A stretch of DNA of 64,000 nt from assembly GCA_963677825.2 (NCBI GenBank), contig CAXXEF010000001.1:1860001-1924000 (forward strand), given 5' to 3'. This document shows positions 8,148 to 17,133 of the stretch, in pieces. Origin of the DNA: Sporobacter sp963677825. GTDB taxonomy: Bacteria > Bacillota > Clostridia > Oscillospirales > Oscillospiraceae. The position numbers and the translations under genes were made by a program. Numbering within the stretch: position 1 is the first letter of the stretch; each line of letters begins with the position of its first letter. The notes beneath the pieces are model-generated. The model saw only the letters and a program-made list of their open reading frames with translations. It had not been told where the DNA came from and did not search any database.

Positions 8148-9392
8148 CTAAACGCTCCAGCTGTCGAGATACGTTTCCTGCTCCGGTGTCAGCGCGTCGA
8201 TCGACAGGCCGCAGGCCGCGAGCTTGCGCCGCGCGACGTCGAGATCGATCGCGTCCGGTACGGCGTAGACGCCGGGGGAGAGCGTGCCGCGGTTGTCGGC
8301 AAGGTATTTCGCCGACAGTGCTTGGATGGCAAAGCTCATGTCCATGATTTCGACGGGGTGACCGTCGCCGGAGGCGAGATTGACGAGCCGCCCCTCGGCG
8401 AGCACGAAAACCGACTTGCCGTCCTCGAGCGTATATCCCATGATGTTTGGTTTTTGCGGTGCCTTATCGACGGCGTTTGCTTCAAGGTAATCCACGTCGA
8501 CCTCGACGTTGAAGTGGCCGGCGTTGCACATCACAGCGCCGTTTTTCATCACGGCGAAATGCTCACCCGTGATGACGTCTCGGCAGCCGGTCGCGGTGAT
8601 GAACAGGTCGCCGATTACCGCCGCCTCGTCCATCGTCATGACAGCAAACCCGTCCATCATGGCCTCTAGGGCCTTGACAGGGTCAATTTCTGTGACAACG
8701 ACGCTTGCGCCAAAGCCGCGCGCGCGCATCGAAATGCCCTTGCCGCACCAGCCGTATCCGGCGACGACGACGGTCTTGCCCGCCACAACGAGATTCGTCG
8801 TGCGGTTGATGCCGTCCCAGACCGACTGACCTGTGCCGTAACGATTGTCAAACAGGTATTTGCACCGAGCGTTGTTGACAGTAACCATCGGGAATTTGAG
8901 CGAACCGTCGCGTGCCATCGCGTTCAGGCGGATGACGCCCGTCGTCGTCTCCTCACAGCCGCCGATGATGTTCGGGATGAGGTGCGTGAGTTTTGTATGC
9001 ACGAGATTGACAAGGTCGCCGCCGTCGTCAATGATGATGTTTGGGCCGCAAGACAAGGCGCTGACGAGATGGCGCTCGTACTCCTCGGCTGACGCGGCGT
9101 GCACGGCGTACACGTCGATACCGCCCGCGTCGAGCGCCGCAGCGACGTCGTCCTGCGTCGAGAGCGGATTACAGCCCGTGACGTGCATCTCCGCGCCGGC
9201 GGCCTGCATGACGCGGCACAAGTACGCCGTCTTGGCCTCCATATGCACCGACAGCGTGACTTTAAGCCCATCGAACGGCTTGGTAACCGATAATTCGTCT
9301 TTAATTGCGTTCAGCAGCGGCATGTTGCGTGCGGCCCAGGCAATTTTTCGCTCCCCGGACGGCGCAAGCGCGCTGTCTTTGATTTCACTCAT
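8148..9392 (-). CDS. ahcY: Adenosylhomocysteinase-family enzyme (SAH or S-inosylhomocysteine hydrolase)
   Basis: This cytoplasmic, NAD-dependent enzyme is homologous to adenosylhomocysteinase, which hydrolyses SAH to adenosine and homocysteine. At 414 residues it is the shorter form typical of archaea and Firmicutes. Visible are the substrate/NAD domain CEETTTGVIRL (about residue 145), NARCKYLFDNRYGTGQS, the NAD-binding VVVAGYGWCGKGISMRARGF (about 205-224), NAGHFNVE (about 290) and GHPVEIMDMSFA (about 345). The start at 9392 follows AAAGGAT; its first codons overlap the end of mtaD by 8 bp. The tight pairing with an SAH deaminase suggests that S-inosylhomocysteine could be the true substrate, as shown for the Methanocaldococcus homologue; here that is inference. 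Confidence 0.93.
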   Translation of the reverse strand: MSEIKDSALAPSGERKIAWAARNMPLLNAIKDELSVTKPFDGLKVTLSVHMEAKTAYLCRVMQAAGAEMHVTGCNPLSTQDDVAAALDAGGIDVYAVHAASAEEYERHLVSALSCGPNIIIDDGGDLVNLVHTKLTHLIPNIIGGCEETTTGVIRLNAMARDGSLKFPMVTVNNARCKYLFDNRYGTGQSVWDGINRTTNLVVAGKTVVVAGYGWCGKGISMRARGFGASVVVTEIDPVKALEAMMDGFAVMTMDEAAVIGDLFITATGCRDVITGEHFAVMKNGAVMCNAGHFNVEVDVDYLEANAVDKAPQKPNIMGYTLEDGKSVFVLAEGRLVNLASGDGHPVEIMDMSFAIQALSAKYLADNRGTLSPGVYAVPDAIDLDVARRKLAACGLSIDALTPEQETYLDSWSV

Positions 9393-10665
9393 GTGTTCCG
9401 ATCCTTTCACAAATGCGGTTGATCTCGTAATAAACACGATCCTTGTCGATGGTTTTAAATTCGCGGTTTTCGTAGAGGATTTTACCCCCGACCATCACCG
9501 TTTCGACCTCCGAGCCATTGGCACTGTAGCACACGGCGGCTATCGGGTCGCCGAGCGGCTGCATGTTCGGCCGGTCGAGGTCGAGTATGACGAGATCGGC
9601 CTTCTGTCCGACGGCAATCTCGCCGAGATTGTCAAGCTGCAGCGCTTTCGCGCCGTTTTTCGTGGCGATATGGAAGCCCTCGCGCGCCGAAATCAACTCA
9701 GGGTTGCCGGAAACGCCCTTATGGAGCGTTGTCAGCAGTGTCAGCTCGCGGATCATGTTTAAGGCATTGTTCGACGCGGCGCTGTCCGTCCCGAGCGCAA
9801 CGTTGACGCCCGCGTCCAGCAGCTTCGGCACCGGCGCGACACCGTTGGCGAGCTTGAGGTTGCTCGTCGGGTTCGTGGCGACAGACACGCCGCGCTGCGC
9901 AAGCATCGCGATATCGTCGTCCGTAAGGAAAACGCCGTGTGCCATGACGGTTTTATTGGTCATCAGCCCCATTTTGTCCATCAGCTCGGGCGGCGTAACG
10001 CCGTAGCCTTCTCGGATGGTGTCCATCTCGGCTTCACTTTCGGAGATGTGCGTATGGATCGGCAGCCCGCTCGAAATTGCCGCCGCCGCGACTTCGCGCT
10101 GGAACGCTTCATCGCAGGTGTACGGGGCGTGCGGCGCGAGCATAAACGTAATATTCTCGATATCGGCATAGTCGCGCGCGGCCTTGAGCGCCGTTTCAAG
10201 CTTGATGAGCCGCTCGCCGCCGTCATCCGCCGTGCCGGTCATCCCCTGCGACAGTACGGCGCGGATGCCCGACTCGCGACAGGCGCGGACGAGATCGTCT
10301 AGGAAGAAGTACATGTCGTTAAAAGTCGTTGTGCCGGAAGCGAGCATCTCCATTGTTCCTAGGAGCATGCCCCAGTAGCAGTCCTCGCCGGTCAGCTTTT
10401 CTTCCAGCGGCATAATACGCCCAAACAGCCAGTCGTTGAATTTAAGATCGTCCGCGACATTGCGTAAAAGGCACATCGACGCGTGCGTATGCGTGTTGAC
10501 AAAGCCGGGCATCAGCATTTTGCCGGAGCCGTTGATGGTTTTGTCGGCACAAAAGTCCGCCGGCACGTCGCCGACGGAGACGATGACACCGCCGTCCACG
10601 GCGACGGAGCATACCGTGACGCCATCCGGCAGGACGGCGCGTATATCTCGGATAAGTGTTTTCAT
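9385..10665 (-). CDS. mtaD: 5'-methylthioadenosine/S-adenosylhomocysteine deaminase
   Basis: This 426-residue amidohydrolase-fold metalloenzyme is predicted to deaminate SAH and methylthioadenosine to their inosine analogues. Metal ligands are visible in PGFVNTHTHASM (about residue 57), APHAPYTCDE (about 183), HTHISES (about 212), the conserved VMAHGVFL (about 247) and the catalytic aspartate in LGTDSAASNN (about 300). The start at 10665 has an ideal GGAGG 5 bp upstream. A promoter at 10703-10731 drives it, and its stop overlaps the ahcY start. Together they form a two-gene SAH disposal unit downstream of cellular methyltransferases. Confidence 0.94.
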   Translation of the reverse strand: MKTLIRDIRAVLPDGVTVCSVAVDGGVIVSVGDVPADFCADKTINGSGKMLMPGFVNTHTHASMCLLRNVADDLKFNDWLFGRIMPLEEKLTGEDCYWGMLLGTMEMLASGTTTFNDMYFFLDDLVRACRESGIRAVLSQGMTGTADDGGERLIKLETALKAARDYADIENITFMLAPHAPYTCDEAFQREVAAAAISSGLPIHTHISESEAEMDTIREGYGVTPPELMDKMGLMTNKTVMAHGVFLTDDDIAMLAQRGVSVATNPTSNLKLANGVAPVPKLLDAGVNVALGTDSAASNNALNMIRELTLLTTLHKGVSGNPELISAREGFHIATKNGAKALQLDNLGEIAVGQKADLVILDLDRPNMQPLGDPIAAVCYSANGSEVETVMVGGKILYENREFKTIDKDRVYYEINRICERIGTHE

Positions 10666-10702
10666 ATAGACCTCCGAAAAAGGCTTTGAATTCGTTTTTT
10701 TC

Positions 10703-10731
10703 ACTATACCATCGTCGGGCAATGATTACAA
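10703..10731 (-). promoter_or_regulatory. Promoter of mtaD-ahcY
   Basis: On the minus strand TTGTAA and TATAGT are 17 bp apart, about 38 bp before the mtaD start codon. I saw no SAH or SAM riboswitch in the short leader. Confidence 0.65.
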
Positions 10732-10773
10732 CCGGCGCGCCGGCTAAAAGCGCGGCACAGTATTGGCAGGCAT

Positions 10774-10800
10774 AAAAAAGCGCCGCCATTAAGGCGGCGC
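10774..10800 (-). terminator. Intrinsic terminator after the small membrane-protein gene
   Basis: An 8-bp GC stem (10780-10787 with 10793-10800, loop 5 nt) is followed on the minus strand by TTTTTTATG. It lies 31 bp after the stop of the gene at 10832-11101. Confidence 0.9.
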
Positions 10801-10831
10801 AAGGGGAGAATAACGGCGAGGCCGTGATGAA

Positions 10832-11101
10832 TCATAATAGCTGCGTCAGCAGCCAGACGAGCGCTGTCCCAGCGGCGCCGAGCCCGGCGAACGCAGCGGA
10901 CGGGAGCCTGTTGATCCAGCGCTTTTTTAGATGAAAGCGCACATAATGATCGGCGACCTGCTGTGCCTGCTGGACGATTTGCTCGCTGGTGACGCCGTCC
11001 TCACGCAGCGCGTCCTCGCGAACGAGGAAGATCGCCTCGTCGAACAGATGGCGGTCGGGCGACTTGATAACAATAACGCGGCGTGTTACTCCTTTAACCA
11101 T
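10832..11101 (-). CDS. Small single-pass membrane protein, unknown
   Basis: This protein has 89 residues: a basic N-terminal half (VKGVTRRVIVIKSPD...), a helical middle (SEQIVQQAQQVADHYV) and one C-terminal transmembrane helix (AAFAGLGAAGTALVWLLTQL). I do not recognise a named family, although the opening looks conserved. The ATG at 11101 is chosen because GGGAG lies 9 bp upstream; a GTG nine bases earlier touches that site. It follows spoIIE on the same strand after a 106-bp gap and ends at a strong terminator, so it may be the last gene of a spoIIE transcript. The C-terminal anchor implies a cytoplasmic N-terminal domain. Confidence 0.8.
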   Translation of the reverse strand: MVKGVTRRVIVIKSPDRHLFDEAIFLVREDALREDGVTSEQIVQQAQQVADHYVRFHLKKRWINRLPSAAFAGLGAAGTALVWLLTQLL

Positions 11102-11207
11102 AACGCACACTCCCGGAACGATTTACTAAAAGTTTGCCCGCGGAGCGTATGGAATATACAGGAAGTGCGTCCAATACTTGTCGTCATAGTCCGACAGCAC
11201 CGGTATG

Positions 11208-13562
11208 TTAAACGCGCTCAGACACAGCGATGGCGATGACGGTCATATCGTCCTCTGCGCTGAACTTTTTTGACGCCGTTTCGACGAGGGACGAAGCCAG
11301 CTCGCGCGGGTCGGTGCCGTCAAAATCGGCGATGGCGCGGCACAGCCACTGATCGTCCAGCCCCGCGGTGACACCGTCGCTGACAATGACGGCCAGCGAT
11401 CCGGCCCGCAGCTCCATTTTCAGCTGATCGGGTGCGTCGTTGGGCGGGACACCAAGTCCGGCGGCCATGCTTTTGCCCTTGATGCGCCGAACGCCGCTGG
11501 TCCCGCGCTGGTACGACGGTGCCGCGCCGTATTTAAACAGGCGCGCGGCGCCGGTGAACAAGTTGATGCATACGAGGTCGACCGTCGTGCAGATCGTGTC
11601 GTCCTCGTTTTTGAGCAGCAGCAGATCGTTGAGCATCCGAACGGCTGTCTCCGGTGCGACGCCGGAGCGCAGAAACCGCTCGAGAATCCGCACGGCGCTG
11701 CCGGCGTAGCGCGCGGCTTGATCGCCCGTACCCATCCCGTCGGATAAGATGACGTACAGCAGGCCCTCGTCGGTCTTGAAATACGCGCCGCGATCGCCGC
11801 TGGGCTCTTTGTCTGTACGCTTTTTACACGAGATGCCTACCGAGGCCGCCAGCGGCTCGGCTTCCATTAAAACTATTCGGTCAGATACGGACTTGTCGTC
11901 GACGGCGCACAGGCGCAGATTAAAAACAGCCGACAGCTTTTCAAGATAGCGCGGGTCTTTCTTGAGCGCCGAGAAGCTCGCGCCGAAGATTTCGGCATGC
12001 AGGCGGCCGCTCCGGTCGCGGAAGACGGCCGTTTCCGCTTGGATGTTCTCGCTGCGCAAGTATTTGCGCAGCCGGATCTCCAGCTCCGGTTCGATACCGC
12101 CGCCGGCGCTGTCCAGCTCCGCGGCAATGCCGTGCAGGATGCCGGCCATGTCGGCGTATTGATTAAACGCCGCCGCCTGATTTTCCTTTAGCCGCTTTTT
12201 AAACTGACGGCGGTACAGCAGCGCGCGCAGCTCGGTGTTGACAGCGTCGACAAGTTCAGGCAGCTTGACGCAGCTGTCGGCAAAATAAGAGGGCAAGTCA
12301 CCCGCCTCGAGCGACCCGCGGCGCAGCATTGCCGCTGTTGCGTTGTTCATCGCGTCAACCGTCGCCTGATAGCCCTCGTGCCAGCATCGGGATGTGTCGG
12401 TACAGCTTTGGCAGACGGTGTCGGCGGCCTTATCGAATACCGCATAGACATCCGCGTCGTTTTCGATGCCCCCGGAAGCCGAGCGGACGGTGTCGTAAAG
12501 CTCACGGAAGGCCTGCGCCGTTTCGTCGACGCGCTTTTTCGTATACTCACGCGCTTTGATAACGCCAAAGCCTGTGCCTTTGCCGGGCAGCAGCACCGAC
12601 AGCCGCGCCATCAGCGACGGCGGCAGCACCATGAACACGACCGAGGCGATAAATACCTCATATAAAATAGACGGAACGCCCGTGTTGCCGATCGATACCG
12701 CCGCAACGACACCGTCGACGAGGATGAACGATACGGCAAAAGCAAACCGGCGCTGCTTGGAGAAGATCCCGGAAACGAGGCCCGCCAGACCGTAGGCCGT
12801 GCAGAAGATCGGCGCGCCGGTCGACGCGGCGTCCATCGCCAGGCCAATCGATACGCCCGCCACACAGCCCATCCCGACGCCGCCTTTATAAGCGGCGAGA
12901 AAAACCACCAGCGTCGCCGCGGCGCGCCCGATGGAAAACGCGCCGAACACCGTCACTTGTGACAGGGAAAGCAGCAGCGTCGAGATTAGGATCAGAAAGC
13001 TGACCGTGTGAATGACCTCGCTCGTGTGGTCGAGATTGAACCGGCCCGACCACGACGAAAGGGCAATTTTATAGAAGTAGGCCGACGCACCGGCCAGCGC
13101 CGTGTCGGCGACCAGCACCGCCAGGGCCGACATCGTCCACCCGGCTTTGCCGGCAGGCACAAGCCCGATGCACAGCATTACAAATGAGGCGGCGGCCGGC
13201 ATGAACCAGGCGTTTTTATACAGCTGCGTGTCGCGAAAGACTACCGTCGCTGTAAAAATAATAACGGCGACGCATATGTATTTGATGGCCCAAGCGAAAG
13301 AGCCCGACAGCAGATAACCGGCGGTTGCCCCTGCCAGCGACGCTAAACACCCCGATACCGACCCGGCCGATGACGTAAAACCGACGGCAAATGGCGAGAT
13401 TACGCCAAGAATGTTTGAACCGGCCATGATAAATGACGCGGCGAAGCGGACAAACCATTCTCCCCAGAGGCTTTTTTCGGTCACGCGCAGGCCGGCTGCG
13501 CGTTGTGCGGGTAATGCGGCCTTCGCATCAGCCAGCCGTTGAAAAAGCACGTTTCCGATCAT
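11208..13562 (-). CDS. spoIIE: Stage II sporulation protein E, PP2C-type phosphatase
   Basis: SpoIIE dephosphorylates the anti-anti-sigma factor SpoIIAA and so activates sigma-F in the forespore; it also localises with FtsZ at the polar septum. The 784 residues match the family. Residues about 35-320 form roughly ten membrane spans, the middle is a coiled regulatory region with a cysteine pair (CQSCTDTSRCWHEGY), and residues about 570-784 are the PP2C domain with metal-site aspartates in ILSDGMGTGDQAARYA, VIVSDGVTAGLDD and DDMTVIAIA. AAAGGA precedes the start. A -35/-10 pair with unusually long spacing lies upstream at 13624-13656. Its presence implies an endospore former. Confidence 0.96.
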   Translation of the reverse strand: MIGNVLFQRLADAKAALPAQRAAGLRVTEKSLWGEWFVRFAASFIMAGSNILGVISPFAVGFTSSAGSVSGCLASLAGATAGYLLSGSFAWAIKYICVAVIIFTATVVFRDTQLYKNAWFMPAAASFVMLCIGLVPAGKAGWTMSALAVLVADTALAGASAYFYKIALSSWSGRFNLDHTSEVIHTVSFLILISTLLLSLSQVTVFGAFSIGRAAATLVVFLAAYKGGVGMGCVAGVSIGLAMDAASTGAPIFCTAYGLAGLVSGIFSKQRRFAFAVSFILVDGVVAAVSIGNTGVPSILYEVFIASVVFMVLPPSLMARLSVLLPGKGTGFGVIKAREYTKKRVDETAQAFRELYDTVRSASGGIENDADVYAVFDKAADTVCQSCTDTSRCWHEGYQATVDAMNNATAAMLRRGSLEAGDLPSYFADSCVKLPELVDAVNTELRALLYRRQFKKRLKENQAAAFNQYADMAGILHGIAAELDSAGGGIEPELEIRLRKYLRSENIQAETAVFRDRSGRLHAEIFGASFSALKKDPRYLEKLSAVFNLRLCAVDDKSVSDRIVLMEAEPLAASVGISCKKRTDKEPSGDRGAYFKTDEGLLYVILSDGMGTGDQAARYAGSAVRILERFLRSGVAPETAVRMLNDLLLLKNEDDTICTTVDLVCINLFTGAARLFKYGAAPSYQRGTSGVRRIKGKSMAAGLGVPPNDAPDQLKMELRAGSLAVIVSDGVTAGLDDQWLCRAIADFDGTDPRELASSLVETASKKFSAEDDMTVIAIAVSERV

Positions 13563-13623
13563 AAAAAAACCGTCCTTTCAAACGGGGATATTTCATTGCC
13601 GGGCGACATAAGATAGTAATTCA

Positions 13624-13656
13624 ATTGTAGTGGACAGGCTGTAAGAAACCGGTCAA
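13624..13656 (-). promoter_or_regulatory. Possible Spo0A-type spoIIE promoter with 21-bp spacer
   Basis: On the minus strand TTGACC and TACAAT are separated by 21 bp, 62 bp before the spoIIE start. Bacillus subtilis spoIIE and spoIIG have sigma-A promoters with similarly long spacers that need Spo0A. I find no exact 0A box (TGTCGAA); the nearest is TGTCCAC within the spacer. The rest of the 272-bp gap (13563-13834) holds the htpG terminator and no gene that I can see. Confidence 0.4.
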
Positions 13657-13770
13657 ACATGGTCGGCTATGTCTGTAACATTACGTCGGGAAATACCGGG
13701 AAATAAAGCAAAATGCGCGCACGATGGATTGGGCGTAATCCGTCTGCGCGTAAGTGATTATAGGTGGACA

Positions 13771-13801
13771 TAAAAAGAACGCCGCGACAGCGGCGCTCTT
13801 T
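13771..13801 (-). terminator. Intrinsic terminator of htpG
   Basis: The arms AAGAACGCCGC and GCGGCGCTCTT (one mismatch) flank a 4-nt loop. On the minus strand the stem runs into TTCTTTTTA. It lies 34 bp after the htpG stop codon. Confidence 0.8.
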
Positions 13802-13834
13802 GAATACATGGCGATTATGCCGGGTTTGTGATGC

Positions 13835-15748
13835 TTAAGTCATCAGACTGCTGACGAGCTCGGCGAAACCGGCCGGATCGTCCAGCGGGTCGCCGGCAAT
13901 CAGCTGGGCCTGGCCATACAGCAGCTCAGCGTATTTTTTCGCTTTGTCTTGATCGGTCTCATACGTTTGCTTAAGCGCCGTAAACACGCTGTGATCCGGA
14001 TTGAGCTCCAGCACGCGTTCGGCACGTACGGCGTCCGCGGTGCCGCCCTGAAGATTGGCGAAGTACCGCTCCATCTCAAGGCTGACGCCGCCCTGTGTCG
14101 ACAGGCAGACGGGATGGCTTTTAAGCTTGTTGGACAGATGCGCTGCGGCGATTTTGCCGTCGAGGCTGTCGCGGATAAAGTCGAGCACGTCTTTGTTATC
14201 GGTTTCAAGCTGCTCGGCTTCTTTTTTCTCCTCGTCAGACTGCAGACCGAGATCGTCGTCGTTGACGCTGCGCAGCGTCTTGTCCTCATACTGCATGAGC
14301 GTGCGCATGACGAACTCGTCCACATCGTCGGTCAGGTACAGGATCTCGTAGCCCTTGTCTCGCACAAGCTCCGCCTGTGGCAGTTTATCAAGCTTTGCCA
14401 CACTCTCACCGAGTGCATAGTAGATGTACGGCTGGTCTTCTTTCATATTCGCGACGTACTCGCTGAGGGATACGAGTTTTTCCGCGCGCGAGGAATAAAA
14501 GACTAAAAGGTCGGCCAGCAGGTCGCGATGCATGCCGTAATCCTGTACGATGCCGTATTTAAGCTGCAAGCCGAAGCTGTTGAAGAAGCCGACGTATTTG
14601 TCAAAGTCGTTTTCCATCAGCTTTTTCAGTTCGGCCTTGATTTTCTTTTCAAGGTTCGTGGCGATGATCTTCAACTGCCGGTCGTGCTGCAGCAGCTCGC
14701 GCGAGATGTTCAGCGACAGATCCTGCGAGTCGACGACGCCGCGCACAAAGCGGAAATGCTCCGGCAGCAGGTCGGCGCAGTGCTCCATGATCATCACGCC
14801 CGACGAATACAGCTGCAGACCGGCCTCAAATTCGCGTGTGTAGTAGTTGTATGGCGCCTTGGCCGGGATGAACAGCATGGCCTTGTACTCGACGACACCC
14901 TCGGCGCTGACGCGGATCACCGCGACGGGATCGTCCGCATCGTGGAACTTCTCCTTGTAGAATTCCATGCATTCTTCGTCCGTGACGTCGCTTTTTGCGC
15001 GCTGCCAGATCGGTATGCGGCTGTTGACGGTTTCGCGGATGGCATAGTCTTCCCAAGTCTTTTTCTTGCTGCCGTCCTCGTTCGTTTCGTCCGTTTCGAC
15101 CTGACGGCTTTTCGTTACGTCCATGGTGATCGGCCAGCGGATGTAATCGGAGTACTTTTTAATGATGCGGTGCAGTGTATCTTCTTCGAGATACTCGCTG
15201 TAGTGCTCCTCTTCGGTGTCGGGCTTAAGCTCGATGATGATGTCGGTGCCGACGGTCTCTTTGTCGCTCGGGGTGATCGAATAACCGTCCGAGCCTGTCG
15301 AGACCCACTTGTTACCCGCGTCCTGCCCGTACGCGCGAGAGATGACGGTGACCTTGTCGGCGACCATAAACGCCGAATAGAACCCAACGCCGAACTGACC
15401 GATGATGTCGATGTCGTCCGGCTTGTCTTCGAGCTCGCTTTTAAACTTCAGCGAGCCGCTGCGCGCGATGACGCCGAGGTTCGATTCCAGTTCGTCGGCC
15501 GTCATGCCGATGCCGTTGTCGGACACGGTGATCGTGCGCTTGTCTTTATCGACGGTGATGTCAATCTTAAAATCGTCGCGGGTCATGCCCAGCGCATCGT
15601 CGGTCAGGGCGATGTAGCATAATTTGTCGATCGCGTCGGATGCGTTGGAGACGATTTCGCGCAAAAAGATCTCTTTATGCGTGTAGATCGAGTTAACCAT
15701 CAGGTCGAGCAGTCGTTTAGACTCGGATTTGAATTGTCTTTTTCCCAT
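13835..15748 (-). CDS. htpG: Molecular chaperone HtpG (Hsp90)
   Basis: This ATP-dependent cytoplasmic chaperone has 637 residues, the normal bacterial length. The GHKL ATP-binding motifs are EIVSNASDAIDKL (about residue 31), SDNGIGMT (about 77) and GQFGVGFYSAFMVADKV (about 116-132). The middle domain carries the conserved NISRELLQ segment, and the C terminus lacks the eukaryotic MEEVD tail as expected. GGAGG lies 7 bp before the start. No CIRCE element (TTAGCACTC inverted repeat) is visible upstream, so HrcA control is unlikely. It is bounded by terminator-like hairpins on both sides and looks monocistronic. Confidence 0.97.
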   Translation of the reverse strand: MGKRQFKSESKRLLDLMVNSIYTHKEIFLREIVSNASDAIDKLCYIALTDDALGMTRDDFKIDITVDKDKRTITVSDNGIGMTADELESNLGVIARSGSLKFKSELEDKPDDIDIIGQFGVGFYSAFMVADKVTVISRAYGQDAGNKWVSTGSDGYSITPSDKETVGTDIIIELKPDTEEEHYSEYLEEDTLHRIIKKYSDYIRWPITMDVTKSRQVETDETNEDGSKKKTWEDYAIRETVNSRIPIWQRAKSDVTDEECMEFYKEKFHDADDPVAVIRVSAEGVVEYKAMLFIPAKAPYNYYTREFEAGLQLYSSGVMIMEHCADLLPEHFRFVRGVVDSQDLSLNISRELLQHDRQLKIIATNLEKKIKAELKKLMENDFDKYVGFFNSFGLQLKYGIVQDYGMHRDLLADLLVFYSSRAEKLVSLSEYVANMKEDQPYIYYALGESVAKLDKLPQAELVRDKGYEILYLTDDVDEFVMRTLMQYEDKTLRSVNDDDLGLQSDEEKKEAEQLETDNKDVLDFIRDSLDGKIAAAHLSNKLKSHPVCLSTQGGVSLEMERYFANLQGGTADAVRAERVLELNPDHSVFTALKQTYETDQDKAKKYAELLYGQAQLIAGDPLDDPAGFAELVSSLMT

Positions 15749-15873
15749 GTTTATACCTCCGTTTTTTTTGACGCCCCGGTTACGTTGCGGCGCTAAAAGT
15801 GCTGCGCGCTGTTGCCGAGCCGCGGGCGCGGTGCAACGCTGCGCGCGAAATAATTAATAGACGGCGTATCAAA

Positions 15874-15896
15874 CTGGCCGGAACAAGTCCGGCCAG
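15874..15896 (-). terminator. GC hairpin between mreB and htpG
   Basis: A perfect 9-bp stem (CTGGCCGGA with TCCGGCCAG) and a 5-nt loop lie about 48 bp after the mreB stop. Only a short T run follows on the minus strand, so it may be a weak terminator or an mRNA 3'-end stabiliser. Confidence 0.55.
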
Positions 15897-15943
15897 CGCT
15901 GCTTCTATTATACAAAATAATCTATTTTTCGGCAAGAGGCCGT

Positions 15944-16972
15944 TTACGATTTCATCTGCCGGCGGCGTGCGAGATTGATGGTACCCTCATGCATGTCGGC
16001 CACCTGATCGAGTGATTTGCCGATGCCGTAACCGACGCACAGCTCGGCGTCGTCGGCGATGTGTGTGGGAATATTCGTACGGCTTTCGATCAGCTTGTCA
16101 AAACCCCATAAGAGGCTGCCGCCGCCGGTGAGCACAATACCGTTTTGAGAGATGTCGGCCACCAGTTCCGGCGGTGTGTTTTCCAGGACGTTATGGATCA
16201 TCTCCAGGATGCGCTCCGAGACCTCCTCAAAAGCCTCCAGAATCTCCGTCGTGCTGACGGGGACGACGCGCGGCAGGCCTGTCAGCAGGCAGCGGCCCTT
16301 GACGTCGACCGCTGTTGATTCCGGGCGCGGGAAAACGCAGCCGATGCTTTTTTTAAGCTCTTCGGCCGTGCTCTCGCCGATTAATACGTTGTGCTTACGA
16401 CGGATGAATTTGACGATCGCGTCGTCAAACATTTCGCCGCCCGCCTTGATCGAGCTTGATTCGACGACGCCGGACAGTGACAGCACCGCCGCATCCGTCG
16501 TGCCGCCGCCGATGTCGACGACCATGTGCCCGTCGGGTGTTGAAATATCGATGCCGGCGCCAATGGCGGCCGCGAGCGGTGCCTCCATCAGGTATACCTT
16601 GCGCGCACCAGCCTCAATGCCCGCGTCGATGACGGCGCGCTCCTCGACCTCGGTGATACCGGAGGAGACGGAGATGATGATGCGCGGCTTGAACAGATTA
16701 AAGCTGATTGCTTTACGCACCAGTTCCTTGAGCATGCGCTCGGTCATGTCATAATCCGAAATCGCCCCGTTGCGCAGCGGCCGGATGGCAACGATGTTGC
16801 CCGGTGTCCGGCCGAGCATTCGCTGGGCTGCCATACCGACGTTGAGCACGCGCCCGGTGTTTTTATCCATGGCAACGACGGACGGCTCACGCAGTAAAAC
16901 GCCCTTGCCCTTTGTGGCAACAAGGACGGAGGTCGTGCCGAGATCGATGCCGATATCTCTGCCAAAAAGCAT
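15944..16972 (-). CDS. mreB: MreB/Mbl-family rod-shape actin homologue
   Basis: This 342-residue bacterial actin polymerises at the membrane and guides lateral wall synthesis. Actin-fold motifs: IGIDLGTTSVLV (phosphate 1, residue 5), GNIVAIRPLRNGAISDYD (about 60), MVVDIGGGTTDAAVLSLSG (phosphate 2, about 155), GGEMFDDAIVKFIRRKH (about 180) and VLTGGGSLLWGF (adenosine site, about 280). The start at 16972 has GGAGG 6 bp upstream; the longer in-frame extension reads the leader. It is not beside mreC/mreD, which lie at 38.9-40.3 kb, so it may be the Mbl- or MreBH-type paralogue or the only relocated mreB. A promoter lies upstream at 17055-17082. Confidence 0.93.
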   Translation of the reverse strand: MLFGRDIGIDLGTTSVLVATKGKGVLLREPSVVAMDKNTGRVLNVGMAAQRMLGRTPGNIVAIRPLRNGAISDYDMTERMLKELVRKAISFNLFKPRIIISVSSGITEVEERAVIDAGIEAGARKVYLMEAPLAAAIGAGIDISTPDGHMVVDIGGGTTDAAVLSLSGVVESSSIKAGGEMFDDAIVKFIRRKHNVLIGESTAEELKKSIGCVFPRPESTAVDVKGRCLLTGLPRVVPVSTTEILEAFEEVSERILEMIHNVLENTPPELVADISQNGIVLTGGGSLLWGFDKLIESRTNIPTHIADDAELCVGYGIGKSLDQVADMHEGTINLARRRQMKS

Positions 16973-17054
16973 AGGAGCCTCCAAAATAAGTACAAATGGT
17001 TCTGACCGGGCGCTGTTACCGCGCGCCGGGCGATGAATATAAAAACCTAATAGG

Positions 17055-17082
17055 ATTATAAACGGATTTGTGCCGGTCAAAA
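17055..17082 (-). promoter_or_regulatory. Possible mreB promoter
   Basis: On the minus strand TTTTGA and TATAAT are 16 bp apart, giving a leader of about 75 nt to mreB. The -35 match is moderate. Confidence 0.5.
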
Positions 17083-17133
17083 CGTCCGGACGATTTTAAA
17101 CAAAGTCTTTGCCGGCGCCAATACAGGCGGCGA

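Noticed and set aside
13687..13705. CGGGAAATA twice, 10 bp apart, resembling halves of the Noc site ATTTCCCGGGAAAT
   Set aside because: The halves are direct repeats, not the palindrome that Noc needs, so this is probably chance.
15600..15943. Search for a CIRCE heat-shock operator before htpG
   Set aside because: No TTAGCACTC/GAGTGCTAA inverted repeat is present.
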